This document shows, in pieces, positions 46,190 to 56,421 of a stretch of 64,000 nucleotides of DNA. Origin of the DNA: Saprospiraceae bacterium (GTDB lineage: Bacteria > Bacteroidota > Bacteroidia > Chitinophagales > Saprospiraceae). Position numbers and translations under genes: made by a program. Location of the stretch: positions 292,739 through 356,738 of the forward strand of contig JAHDFP010000003.1 of the NCBI GenBank assembly GCA_020628095.1, written 5' to 3'. The notes beneath the pieces were generated by a model, which made no database searches, had not been told where the DNA came from, and was given only the letters and a program-made list of their open reading frames with translations. The first letter of the stretch is position 1. Every line of letters begins with the position of its first letter.

Positions 46190-49100
46190 ATGTCTCAGCT
46201 CAACTTAAGAAAACTCTTAATTGTCCCTACGTGTATATTTTCTATTAGTGCATTTCTGTTCCTTAACCCTGCCATTGCACAACAGACACGAACTTGCTCT
46301 ATTATCTACAACCAAGATGAACTACGACTAAATAGTGCCTCACAAAAAGTGGCATCTCAAGTCAGCATGTCCTCCGAAAGAATTTATACGGATTGGTCAG
46401 ATCTGGATAACGGACAATTGATGGATAATCGATCTATCAACATGACCATTAATCCAGGAGAGATATCTAAAGGGCTGATCTTTAGCGATTTTGGTTTTAA
46501 TATTCCTAGTACATCTCATGTAACGGGTATAGAGGTATTACTTACAGGCTCGGGTGACAGTATTGCGGGTGTATGGGATCATAGCATCAGACTGACAAAG
46601 TCTAGTGGTGTTCCGCATAGTGAAAACAAAGCTAAAAATCTGACAAAAGGGACACCTTGGTCTGTAGATTCCACATTCCATACTAATACATGGATGTATG
46701 GACATACAACGGATGATTGGAATTCTGCTTGGTCTGCATCAGATATTAATAATGCGGGTTTTGGCGTTGTTATACAATATTCTAATTCTGGGACAGAAAC
46801 AGCTACGTTACATTTGGACCAACTGAGGATTGTTGTGCATTACGAGCCACCAATCAGAGTATGCAGCGATCATGCATGTATACCAGTCTACACATTGCCT
46901 GATAATGATGTGGAAAGTTATAGTTGGGAGGTGAGTGGAGGATTAGTCTGGGAGCCTATAGAGAACAGTGATTTCACGATCAATGTGCTAACGGATCAAT
47001 CATCTTATGGTACTTATGAGATATGCCTAACTAAGACTTATACAGATGGTCATGTAGAGACCTGCTGTCGGGCTCTTGTCTACGAAGACTGTACTAGAGC
47101 ATCGCTGGGAGATTATGTTTGGGCTGACTATAATGGGGATGGTCTTCAAGATTCTGGAGAACCTGGATTACCAGGTTGCCGAATTAACCTCTATGATGAA
47201 TCACTCAATTTTATAGATTACGACTATACAGATAGTGAGGGTAAATACCTATTCGAAGATCTCAAGCCAGGTCATTACATCGTACAGGTTGGCCTTAAAG
47301 GAATGATGCGTACAGTGACTAATAATTCCTCTGAGGAATTAAATTCTGATTATTCTCCGATGATTATGATGGATGCGTCTGGCATAATTTGGTTAGATCC
47401 AGACGAACATAGAAGAGATGTAGATTTTGGAATTGTCAGGCCCGGTAGTATCTGTGGCGTATCGTGGATAGATACTAATGGGGACGGCGTTATTGATGTA
47501 ACTGATGGCGTATTAGACAGTATAGAAGTCTGTCTTTATAATAGCGCCAATGAACTTATGTCCTGTACGACTACCGATTCTTTGGGTAATTATAGTTTCG
47601 ATAATATAAGACCGGGGGATTATAATGTGCAATTTACTATTGATGAAGAATTTGTGGCTACTAGCACGGATCAGGATAATAACATCAGCAATCAAAATTT
47701 TTCTTCCTCTGTCAATGTACCTTATGGTGGAAAATCAGTTATCAATGCTGGCGTATATAGGTATTCTACACTAGGTGATTATGTATGGTTCGACGAGAAT
47801 GAAGATGGTGTACAAGATCCATCAGAATCTGGAATAGAAGATATCACGGTGAGGTTACTCACTTGTGATGGAGATGTAGTGGACGAAGTGGTTACGGATG
47901 CCAATGGAGCTTATCAGTTTGTCGATGTAAGTCCTGGACAATATCAGATATGTGCAGAAACTGATAGAAATGATATAGTGCCTACAGACGGTGTTAATTC
48001 TGATTCTCATACGGATTCTAATATAGATCTGACCAGTGACACCTATTGCACAACTTGTTTTATAGTAGGAGAAAATACGCATGATGACTCCTTTGATTTT
48101 GGTTTCAAAAATGGATTGGTCAAAATAGATGTTGTCACATTCATAGATGATAACACAGATAATAGGGTCGATGATAATGAGGAGTTAGTTCCTGGGGCAA
48201 CTATAGAATTATATCATTGTGATGGTACGCTCATCGCTACTGCTGTTACTAATGACGAAGGCTATGTATGGTATGAAGATCTCCTTCCAGAGGAATATTA
48301 TATCAAGGTTATTCCTCCTCATGGATATGATATAGTGCCTAACGGTTATGTAGATGGGACGCACGGTGAAGGTACAACAGCCTGTTATGATAGTCGTCCA
48401 GAGGGATTTACCCTAGAGATAGGTCTGGTAAGACAACTTGTAGATATAGATGTCTTTGTATTTGATGACGTCAATAATAATGGTGTTATAGATGCTGGCG
48501 AAACGAGAATGGAAGGCGTGGTCATTGAGGTATATAAGTGCGATGGTACTTATGTAGACAGGGCGGTAACTGATTCTGATGGTGGTGTATGGTTTGAAGA
48601 GCTCATAAGGATGGGGTACTATTTTCAGATGACTATGCCTGATGGTTACCAATTAGTACGTAATAATATAATTACAGGAAATAATGGTGCTGGCACAACG
48701 GATTGTTATGACGAAGACCCACCTGGCTTCACATTAGAAATAGGTATAGAAAGACAAAAAGTGGCCATTGACGTCTATGTCTTTGAAGATGAAAATGGGG
48801 ACGGCATTATAGACGATAATGAAAACAGAATAGTCGATGTCGAAGTCAATGTATATAGTTGCGATGGGACATTCATAGGGTCTCAGATTACGGATATAGA
48901 CGGTGGTGTATGGTTTATGGATCTTATAAGAATGGGCTACTATCTACAAATAGATGTGCCTTACGGCTACCAACTTACTGATAACAGTCTCATCACGGGA
49001 GCCAATGGACCTGGTACGACAGATTGTTATGATGATAATGTTCCAAGATTTGATGTGGAGATAGGATTAGAAAGACAAAGAGTCGACTTAGACCTGTTTG

Positions 49101-52100
49101 TTTTCGCCGATGATAATAAAAATGGAACAATCGATGATGATGAGAGGAGAATGGATGATGTTACAGTAGCGGTCTATAAATGCGATGGAACATTTATAGA
49201 CGAAGCCAATACGGATGCAGATGGTAGTGTTTGGTTTGATCAATTGATTAGAATGGGCTACTATTTTCAGGTGACAATTCCAGATGGATACCAATTAGTC
49301 GATAATGATATAATAACTGGGGCCAATGGTGCTGGTACTACGGATTGTTATGACGAAGATCCACCAGGTCTGACTTTGGAGGTTGGCCTCGAAAGGCAAA
49401 AGGTTGATATCGACGTATTCATTTTTGAGGATGATGATCTAGATGGTGTAATAGATAATGGTGAAGATAGAATAGAAGGTGTGGAGATTAATCTTTATGA
49501 ATGCGATGGAACCTACGTGGATACGCAAATAACAGATGGAGACGGCGGAATATGGTTCATGGGAATGATCAGAATGGGATATTATGTAGAAGTTATCATC
49601 CCTGAAGGCTATGAGTTGGTGGATAATAATATTATCACTGGAGCAAATGGTCCGGGTACGACGGATTGTTACGATGATGATGTACCGCGGTTTGACTTAG
49701 AAATAGGTCTACAAAAGAAGCGTGTAGACATAGATGTATTCATTTTCGAAGATGATAACCGTAATGGTTCTATAGATAATGATGAAGACAGAATATCAGA
49801 TGTGGTTGTCGAGATTTATAGTTGTGATGGTACTTTGGTACAAAGCCTCACAACGGATGCTGACGGTGCCGTATGGTTTGAGCAACTTGTGCAGTCAGGT
49901 TATTATATTAAAATAGAAATGCCAGAGGGCTATGAGCTTGTCAACAATAATATCATTACTGGTGCTAACGGTGCAGGTACGACTGATTGCTATGATATTG
50001 ATGATACCAATTTTGATCTGGAGATAGGCTTGGTCAGACAAGAAGTGGGCATAGATGTCTATGTGTATAATGACGAAAATGGAGATGGCGTATTTGATAA
50101 TGAAGAAGATGGAATACCTCAGGTAGAAGTTGAGGTTTATCTCTGCGATGGTACATTGGTTGATAGTGATTTAACGGATTCCAGTGGAGGCGCATGGTTC
50201 AAAGACTTGACCAGAATGGGTTACTATCTTAAGATTATTGTTCCTGATGGCTACCAGTTAGTTGATGACAGTATTATTACTGGAGCTAACGGTGCAGGTA
50301 CGACAGATTGTTATGATGATAATGTGCCTAGGTATGATATAGAAATTGGTTTGGAGAGGCTGAGGATGGATGTGTATGTTATCGTTTTTGAAGACGAAAA
50401 TAGAGATGGTACCATAGGCAATGGAGAATCAGGTTTTGAAGGACTGGAGATCGAGATATATAGATGTGATGGCACATTAGTAGAGGATGAGCTAACTAAT
50501 GCCGATGGTGGTGTTTCTTTTGATCAAATCGTAAGGACAGGATATTATATAAAGGTTCAACTTCCTTCTGGCTATCAGCTAGTGGATAATGATATAATTA
50601 CAGGAGCTAATGGGTCAGGAACAAGCGATTGTTATGACAATGATGTCCCTAGTTTTGTGTTGCAAGTAGGCTTGCAGAGACAAGAGGTCGGAATAGATGT
50701 GATAGTTTATGAGGATGATAACGAAGATGGTATTCTATCCACTGATGAGTCCAGAATCCAAGACGTTAATATTGAATTATATCTTTGTGACGGTACACTA
50801 GTAGACGATCAGGTAACTGATGTCACTGGTGGTATATGGTTTAGAGATTTACCGCGTACAGGATATTACCTTAAGATAAACGTACCGACAGGTTACGAGC
50901 TGACCAGTAATAATATTATCACAGAGGCCAATGGACCGAACACGACAGATTGCATAAATAATAATGTTCCAAGAATAGATATAGAAATAGGTCTAAAGCC
51001 AGTCGTGCAGCAATTCGATATATCAGGTTATGTATGGCGAGATTCTGATGGCAACTTAATAGATAACGATGAGCTGGCCCTAGAACAAGTTTCTATCGAC
51101 TTGTACGATTGTAACCAGCAATATATAATGACAGAGACCTCTGATGAAGGTGGTAATTTTTCTTTTGCTGATATGCAAGAAGGAGATTATTATATCGGAG
51201 TGCAGCCTATGGATGACTTTGACGTGGTTGTTGGTGGCGATTCTGATATATCTGACGCCAATGGAGAAAACAGCACGGACTGTATCAGATTCAATGTCCA
51301 AAATTCTGGACCTATTACTTTGGGTATGATTCCGATGTCCAGGATCATATCTAATACTTTCATGGATAATAATCGTAATGGTATAAGAGATGCTGGCGAT
51401 ACAGACATAGAAGGAATGATGATTGTCATGCGTGATATGCAAGATAGTGAGATACAGCAATTCGAAAGTGATCAAAATGGGCAGGCTCTTTTCCAAAATG
51501 TCTATCCAGGATCATATAGACTGGAAGTCATGCCTTCACAATCCAATTTGATTCCTACTTATCCTAACAATGGTCCTGAGGATAGTGATTCTGATATAAC
51601 TAATGAGAATGGTAGATTCTTGACAGAAGTGTTTACTCTCAGAGACCTTAATGTCATAGAAAATATTGATTTCGGTTTCGTAGAAGTGGAAGAAGAAAAG
51701 AATGCTCTTATCTCTGGTACGGTCTGGAGAGATTCTAACGGTGATAGATTGTATGAGGGAGAAGAGACTATAGAAGGAATAGAAATAAAGCTGCATAACT
51801 GCGACGGAGGTATAGAAGTTGCAAGGACATTAACGAATCAGCAAGGTGGGTTTTCATTCACTGATGTTGTTCCAGGAAATTACTATCTGCAAGTAGAAGA
51901 TCATCGTGACTTCTATTATGCTACTGGTGGTGACTCTGATATAAGTAATGTCATGGCCATTGGTGCGACAGATTGCATTACTATTGAGGAAGAGGAGGTA
52001 GTAGAGCAATTATTTGGAATGATACCATTGTCAGATATAGGGGATTACGTCTGGTTGGATTCTAATGTGAATGGTATACAAGATGCAGACGAGCAGGGTA

Positions 52101-55100
52101 TACCTAACGTGCAGCTAGAATTAGTAAACGAAAATGGAGTACCGATTTGGGTTATGGAAACAGATGATACAGGGCACTACCTAATCCAAGATATACCAGC
52201 AGGAAATTACCAATTAGTCATTAATAATCTGGAAGGATATCAGCCCACGATCGCATCTGCTGGATCAGGTGATGTAGATTCAGATCTTAACTTAGTTAAC
52301 TCCGCGATGATCTCTGATCAATTTACGCTTTACGATGGTGAAGATGACTTGTCGATTGATTTGGGACTTGTGTTAGAATCTTTTGTCCTAGGAGGTTTGG
52401 CTTATTTTGATTCTAATGGAGATGGAATATTTGGAGGAGGCGATACTCGCGCTACAGGTTTGCCAGTAGAGTTATATACAGAGAATGGTGATCTGGTAGA
52501 TTCTGCTACCACAGATAATGATGGTGTATACAGTTTCTATAGTGTTGTCCCTGGTAGTTATTATGTACATTTTGAGATAGAGGATCGATACTCTTTTTCT
52601 GTCCCTTATCAAGGAGGCAATGATATACTGGACTCTGATGTCGTAGACCAAGACGGCAATTCTGAGATCATTGTGGGGTCTGGTGGTGATGTAATAATTG
52701 GTATTAATGCGGCTATCAGATTAAAGTCATCGCAAGTATCAGGACGTGTATGGGATGACGCTAACTATAACGGCAATCTAGATAATAATGAAAATGGCGT
52801 TGGTACTGTAACAGTTAATCTATTAGATACTGATGGCGACTTAGTGTTGACCACCAGAACAAATTCAAATGGAGACTACCTTTTTGATAATGTAGTAGCT
52901 GGTGCTTATAGTATAGAGGTAATCAAGCCAGACGCTTATGATGATTATACCCTCTATCAGATGGGTAATAACCAAAGTAGTTCTTCGCAGGTCATAAGAT
53001 CTAATGGTCAGACTCAGATATTTGACGTTGTAGAAGGAGAATCTTATAATCAGATTAATGCTGGTCTTTTTGTAAATAATACGCAGATAGGAGGTATCGT
53101 CTGGAATGATAGTAATGAGGATGGTCTGTACACACCTGATGAGTTAGGTTTAGAATCTATTAAGGTTTACTTACATACCTCTGATCGACGTCGTATAGAT
53201 TCCACACTCACAGATGTATTAGGGAATTTTACCTTCGAAAAAGTAAGTGCTGGTGAGCATTATTTGATTTTTGATATTGTAGAAGGCTTCAGGGCCACAA
53301 GTTATAGGGCTGGTGGATCGGCGACTAATGATTCTGAGGTAATCTATCCAGTATTAGGAGCCACTAATGTTTTCTTTATTAGATACGGAGAGCAGTTCTC
53401 ACATATCAATGCAGGTCTTATCGAAATAGAAGAACCAATAGAGGTGGAATTATTTTCGGTAAGCGGGAGTGTCTGGGAAGATACCAATGGTGATGGAAGA
53501 TTTGATAATGCGGAGTCTGGAGCCGATGGCATAACTGTGAATCTATATGACGAATCTGGAAGTCTAATACAATCTGTTCTCTCCACTGATCATCCTGACC
53601 TAGGGACATCTGGTTATTACATTTTCGAAAATGTAGAGGTAGGATCATACTATGTAGACTTTAGATTACCTAATAATGCTGTGGCCACGATAACGGGTGC
53701 AGATTCTGATATTCTGACGACTCAACGCACAACTGTATTTACTGTACAAGGAGGGTCTTTGAGTAACATAGATGCTGGATATTTTTACTATGCCAGCATA
53801 GGCGATTATATATGGTTTGATAATAATGAAGATGGGGTACAAGATGATAATGAGACAGGTGTAGAGAGGTATCTTATACAACTCTATGACGAGCAGGATA
53901 GACAGGTTTTCACGACATTCTCTGATCGTACAGGAAAGTATTCATTCGATGAGGTGGTGCCTGGAGATTATTATGTCAAGATTAATTTGCAGCAGGGTAT
54001 AACTTTTTCTGCGGGTCTTAGCACTGATGCAGAAAATGATTCTAATGTTACAGGTGCTAACGGTGTCGGTACGACAGAATTCTTTACAATAAATTCTGGT
54101 GAGGTTGATAATTCTATTGATTTAGGGTTGGTACTTGCACCAGCGACTATAGGTGATAGATTATGGTTTGACGAAAATGCCAATGGCATATTTGAGAATA
54201 ATGAAGAAGGGATCAATGGCATAGATGTCCATCTTTATACGTCTACAGGAACATTGGTAGAAACTGTCACGACTTATGGGACAGGAGAAGGTGATGGCTA
54301 TTACTTGATAGAAAATATTATTCCTGGTCAGTATTATGTTCGGTTTGATTTACCTAGTAATTATTCCACGAGTGCTTCAGATGTGGGTGGTAATGATGCC
54401 ACAGATTCTGATATAGATAATTCTAACGGTTTTGGTAGTACAAGTATATTTTCACTCGATCCAGGAGAAGAAGATTATGATATAGACGGTGGTGTCTTTA
54501 GTACCATGAAAATCGGGTCTTATGTATGGCATGATCGTGATGAGGATGGTATAAGAGATGTATTGGAGACTGGAGTATCTGGGGTAGATATTATACTTTT
54601 TAGTGAGAGTGGAGAATTGTTGGCTCAGACTACGTCTAATGGGGTAGGGAGATACTCTTTTGATGATGTCGCCGCGGGCAATTATTTTGTGCAGTTTCTT
54701 CTTGCGGAAGATTTTACATTCACTACTAAGAATAGCGGATCATCAGAAGAAGATAGCGACGTCAATGCCAACGGAAGTACAGATGTATTTACCGTAACTA
54801 CTGGAGTAGATAGATTGGATATAGATGCTGGCTTAGTCAGACCTAAAAATGTAATAAGTGGTCTCGTATGGTATGACAATGATCTAGATGGCGTGTACCA
54901 ATCAAGTGAGTCAGTGGTAGTAGGTAATACAGTATGGCTACTTACAGAGTCCCTGACGGTATTAGACGAAACACAGACAGGTTCTGGTGGTAGGTACATT
55001 TTTGAAAATATACCTGATGGCTCCTATGTGGTGCAATTTTTTAAAGAAGCAGGATTAGAGTTCACCTCTATCAATATAGGATCTGATGGTCTGGTAGACT

Positions 55101-55465
55101 CAGATGCGGACGCCAATGGTTATTCCGAAGTCCTTGTCGTCGATGGCATTACGGTGCATAGAGGAGTCAATGCGGGTATGATCACATCGCAATCTAATCG
55201 TGCCAGTGAGGTTTTTCCTAATCCTGTACGCGGTGAAACTATGACCGTTCGCACCGAATTATACAGAGATAACCTCAACCTAACTTATGAATTATATGAT
55301 CTAAATGGTTTTCTGATCAAATCATGGAATAAGCACGGCGGACATTATCAAGGTCAGCAGACGCATCATCTGGATGTAGATAATGTCAGGCCAGGTACTT
55401 ATTTGCTCAGAACCCTATACGGATCATGGGTGGATAAAAGAAAAGTTATAATCCTAAATGACTGA
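46190..55465 (+). CDS. Giant SdrD-B/Cna-B-like surface protein with T9SS sorting domain
   Basis: The 3091-residue protein has a signal peptide (residues 1-31, ending AIAQ) and an N-terminal beta domain of about 270 residues. Some 24 SdrD-B-like domains follow, each starting with a D-x-N-x-D-G-x-x-D-x-x-E calcium-type loop, for example YVWADYNGDGLQDSGEPG and YVWFDENEDGVQDPSESG. Domains 4-12 are nearly identical tandem copies. The last ~80 residues (FPNPVRGETMTV to KVIILND) are a type A T9SS domain. SdrD-B/Cna-B modules build stiff stalks in adhesins, and Ca2+ loops stiffen them. It probably presents the N-terminal domain far from the cell for adhesion. It is monocistronic, with terminators on both sides. 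Confidence 0.93.
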   Translation: MSQLNLRKLLIVPTCIFSISAFLFLNPAIAQQTRTCSIIYNQDELRLNSASQKVASQVSMSSERIYTDWSDLDNGQLMDNRSINMTINPGEISKGLIFSDFGFNIPSTSHVTGIEVLLTGSGDSIAGVWDHSIRLTKSSGVPHSENKAKNLTKGTPWSVDSTFHTNTWMYGHTTDDWNSAWSASDINNAGFGVVIQYSNSGTETATLHLDQLRIVVHYEPPIRVCSDHACIPVYTLPDNDVESYSWEVSGGLVWEPIENSDFTINVLTDQSSYGTYEICLTKTYTDGHVETCCRALVYEDCTRASLGDYVWADYNGDGLQDSGEPGLPGCRINLYDESLNFIDYDYTDSEGKYLFEDLKPGHYIVQVGLKGMMRTVTNNSSEELNSDYSPMIMMDASGIIWLDPDEHRRDVDFGIVRPGSICGVSWIDTNGDGVIDVTDGVLDSIEVCLYNSANELMSCTTTDSLGNYSFDNIRPGDYNVQFTIDEEFVATSTDQDNNISNQNFSSSVNVPYGGKSVINAGVYRYSTLGDYVWFDENEDGVQDPSESGIEDITVRLLTCDGDVVDEVVTDANGAYQFVDVSPGQYQICAETDRNDIVPTDGVNSDSHTDSNIDLTSDTYCTTCFIVGENTHDDSFDFGFKNGLVKIDVVTFIDDNTDNRVDDNEELVPGATIELYHCDGTLIATAVTNDEGYVWYEDLLPEEYYIKVIPPHGYDIVPNGYVDGTHGEGTTACYDSRPEGFTLEIGLVRQLVDIDVFVFDDVNNNGVIDAGETRMEGVVIEVYKCDGTYVDRAVTDSDGGVWFEELIRMGYYFQMTMPDGYQLVRNNIITGNNGAGTTDCYDEDPPGFTLEIGIERQKVAIDVYVFEDENGDGIIDDNENRIVDVEVNVYSCDGTFIGSQITDIDGGVWFMDLIRMGYYLQIDVPYGYQLTDNSLITGANGPGTTDCYDDNVPRFDVEIGLERQRVDLDLFVFADDNKNGTIDDDERRMDDVTVAVYKCDGTFIDEANTDADGSVWFDQLIRMGYYFQVTIPDGYQLVDNDIITGANGAGTTDCYDEDPPGLTLEVGLERQKVDIDVFIFEDDDLDGVIDNGEDRIEGVEINLYECDGTYVDTQITDGDGGIWFMGMIRMGYYVEVIIPEGYELVDNNIITGANGPGTTDCYDDDVPRFDLEIGLQKKRVDIDVFIFEDDNRNGSIDNDEDRISDVVVEIYSCDGTLVQSLTTDADGAVWFEQLVQSGYYIKIEMPEGYELVNNNIITGANGAGTTDCYDIDDTNFDLEIGLVRQEVGIDVYVYNDENGDGVFDNEEDGIPQVEVEVYLCDGTLVDSDLTDSSGGAWFKDLTRMGYYLKIIVPDGYQLVDDSIITGANGAGTTDCYDDNVPRYDIEIGLERLRMDVYVIVFEDENRDGTIGNGESGFEGLEIEIYRCDGTLVEDELTNADGGVSFDQIVRTGYYIKVQLPSGYQLVDNDIITGANGSGTSDCYDNDVPSFVLQVGLQRQEVGIDVIVYEDDNEDGILSTDESRIQDVNIELYLCDGTLVDDQVTDVTGGIWFRDLPRTGYYLKINVPTGYELTSNNIITEANGPNTTDCINNNVPRIDIEIGLKPVVQQFDISGYVWRDSDGNLIDNDELALEQVSIDLYDCNQQYIMTETSDEGGNFSFADMQEGDYYIGVQPMDDFDVVVGGDSDISDANGENSTDCIRFNVQNSGPITLGMIPMSRIISNTFMDNNRNGIRDAGDTDIEGMMIVMRDMQDSEIQQFESDQNGQALFQNVYPGSYRLEVMPSQSNLIPTYPNNGPEDSDSDITNENGRFLTEVFTLRDLNVIENIDFGFVEVEEEKNALISGTVWRDSNGDRLYEGEETIEGIEIKLHNCDGGIEVARTLTNQQGGFSFTDVVPGNYYLQVEDHRDFYYATGGDSDISNVMAIGATDCITIEEEEVVEQLFGMIPLSDIGDYVWLDSNVNGIQDADEQGIPNVQLELVNENGVPIWVMETDDTGHYLIQDIPAGNYQLVINNLEGYQPTIASAGSGDVDSDLNLVNSAMISDQFTLYDGEDDLSIDLGLVLESFVLGGLAYFDSNGDGIFGGGDTRATGLPVELYTENGDLVDSATTDNDGVYSFYSVVPGSYYVHFEIEDRYSFSVPYQGGNDILDSDVVDQDGNSEIIVGSGGDVIIGINAAIRLKSSQVSGRVWDDANYNGNLDNNENGVGTVTVNLLDTDGDLVLTTRTNSNGDYLFDNVVAGAYSIEVIKPDAYDDYTLYQMGNNQSSSSQVIRSNGQTQIFDVVEGESYNQINAGLFVNNTQIGGIVWNDSNEDGLYTPDELGLESIKVYLHTSDRRRIDSTLTDVLGNFTFEKVSAGEHYLIFDIVEGFRATSYRAGGSATNDSEVIYPVLGATNVFFIRYGEQFSHINAGLIEIEEPIEVELFSVSGSVWEDTNGDGRFDNAESGADGITVNLYDESGSLIQSVLSTDHPDLGTSGYYIFENVEVGSYYVDFRLPNNAVATITGADSDILTTQRTTVFTVQGGSLSNIDAGYFYYASIGDYIWFDNNEDGVQDDNETGVERYLIQLYDEQDRQVFTTFSDRTGKYSFDEVVPGDYYVKINLQQGITFSAGLSTDAENDSNVTGANGVGTTEFFTINSGEVDNSIDLGLVLAPATIGDRLWFDENANGIFENNEEGINGIDVHLYTSTGTLVETVTTYGTGEGDGYYLIENIIPGQYYVRFDLPSNYSTSASDVGGNDATDSDIDNSNGFGSTSIFSLDPGEEDYDIDGGVFSTMKIGSYVWHDRDEDGIRDVLETGVSGVDIILFSESGELLAQTTSNGVGRYSFDDVAAGNYFVQFLLAEDFTFTTKNSGSSEEDSDVNANGSTDVFTVTTGVDRLDIDAGLVRPKNVISGLVWYDNDLDGVYQSSESVVVGNTVWLLTESLTVLDETQTGSGGRYIFENIPDGSYVVQFFKEAGLEFTSINIGSDGLVDSDADANGYSEVLVVDGITVHRGVNAGMITSQSNRASEVFPNPVRGETMTVRTELYRDNLNLTYELYDLNGFLIKSWNKHGGHYQGQQTHHLDVDNVRPGTYLLRTLYGSWVDKRKVIILND
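48116..51005 (+). repeat. Nine tandem coding repeats of about 321 bp
   Basis: Nine in-frame units of about 107 residues each read: an entry such as VDIDVFVFEDDNxNGxIDxxE, a CDGT strand, VTDxDGGVWF, RMGYY, PDGYQLV, then IITGANGxGTTDCYD and the closing LEIGLERQ. Protein identity is high between units, yet nucleotide drift is visible at synonymous sites. Units 1 and 9 are the most diverged. Each unit has two conserved Cys (in CDGT and DCYD). Confidence 0.92.
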
Positions 55466-55498
55466 TTAAAGTAATATCATATCTAAGGAAGTTGAGAC

Positions 55499-55533
55499 GC
55501 CCCTGCTACGTGACAGTAACGGGGGCATTTTTT
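55499..55533 (+). terminator. Terminator after the giant surface protein gene
   Basis: GCCCCTG and CGGGGGC pair with one wobble around a 14-base loop, followed by A and six T, 34 bases after the stop codon. It lies at the convergent end with the bacilliredoxin gene. Confidence 0.8.
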
Positions 55534-55535
55534 AT

Positions 55536-55952
55536 TTATGCACAGTGCTTATCAAAAGCGTCTCTCAGATTATCTGCTATCATTTGTGCTGATCTTCCTT
55601 CTATGTTATGTCTTTCTATCATGTGCACTAGCTGACCATTTTTAAATAAGGCAATAGCTGGTGAAGATGGTGGATATGGCAGTAAATGCTCTCTCGCCTT
55701 ATCTGTTGCTGCCTTGTCCACACCAGCAAATACTGTTACTGCTTGCTCTGGTCGATTGCTATGTCGCATGGCCATCTTAGCGGCTGGTCTTGCATTTCCT
55801 GCCGCGCAGCCGCAGACAGAATTAACAACGAGAAGAACAGCTCCCTCTTTGTTTTGAAGTATTTCGTCTACTTGTTCTGGCGTATTCAGTCCTTTAAAAC
55901 CAAAATCTGTAAGATCTTTCGCCATTGGCGTTACCAATTCTATTGGATACAT
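55536..55952 (-). CDS. Bacilliredoxin (BrxA/BrxB family)
   Basis: The 138-residue cytoplasmic thioredoxin-fold protein has the CGC redox motif (C47-G-C49) within VVNSVCGCAAGNARPA, and the conserved TVFAGVDKAATDKAR and LPYPPSSPAIALFKNG. BrxA/B proteins remove bacillithiol or related thiols from protein cysteines. The organism may use bacillithiol, as many Bacteroidota do (inference). Start MYPIELVTPMAKDL is typical. It is monocistronic on the minus strand. Confidence 0.94.
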   Translation of the reverse strand: MYPIELVTPMAKDLTDFGFKGLNTPEQVDEILQNKEGAVLLVVNSVCGCAAGNARPAAKMAMRHSNRPEQAVTVFAGVDKAATDKAREHLLPYPPSSPAIALFKNGQLVHMIERHNIEGRSAQMIADNLRDAFDKHCA

Positions 55953-56014
55953 ATATTATAGTTAATTTTAATACGTGAATTTATTTATATTGTTCTGCGA
56001 TTATACTAACAAAA

Positions 56015-56377
56015 ATGCGAATGCAAAAGATTTCAATATTGACTGTTTTTTTGGTCGGTTTTATAATCTTATCCTGTACTAGAGACGTAGCACCAGAAAT
56101 CACCTGTGAGGGAGTAGCAAGTTGGGACGAAAACATACAACCAATAGTCGAAACCTATTGCGTCTATTCTGGTTGCCATGATGGTAGTCCGGGCGTGCCA
56201 GGTATATATAATAATTATGCGAGTATTCTGCCTTGGCTTAATGATGGTTCTTTTGATAATAGAGTCGTAGGTACAGGTGATATGCCTCCTAATTATGCTA
56301 CTGGACCTAAAGAAATTACCCCTGAAGACTTGGATCTTCTTATCTGTTGGATAGAAGAGGAGTATCCAGAAAACTAA
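56015..56377 (+). CDS. Cytochrome-like lipoprotein with CX4CH motif
   Basis: The 120-residue product has a lipobox (IILSC, Cys 21) and a short domain, IQPIVETYCVYSGCHDGSPG, followed by GTGDMPPNYATGP and LICWIEEEYPEN. The Cys49-x4-Cys54-His55 arrangement looks like a c-type heme site with two extra residues instead of CXXCH, and the Met in GDMPP could be the distal ligand. Similar short domains of this kind occur in Bacteroidota and Planctomycetes lipoproteins. Heme attachment is not proven. It leads the operon with DUF5777 and a diheme cytochrome, with gaps of 44 and 8 bases. An ATG two codons later is an equal start. Confidence 0.75.
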   Translation: MRMQKISILTVFLVGFIILSCTRDVAPEITCEGVASWDENIQPIVETYCVYSGCHDGSPGVPGIYNNYASILPWLNDGSFDNRVVGTGDMPPNYATGPKEITPEDLDLLICWIEEEYPEN

Positions 56378-56421
56378 TCTTGACTAAATACGAAATAAAG
56401 TAACAGCTATTATATTAACGA

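Noticed and set aside
48116-51005. Regularly spaced repeats that could be mistaken for a CRISPR array or satellite
   Set aside because: The 321-bp units are in frame throughout, encode homologous protein modules and lack short identical repeats with unique spacers.
51080-51496. Minus-strand ORF of 138 codons opposite the giant surface protein
   Set aside because: It lies wholly inside a well-supported gene and its translation is Ile/His/Tyr-rich with no domain; it is a by-product of the repeat codon bias.
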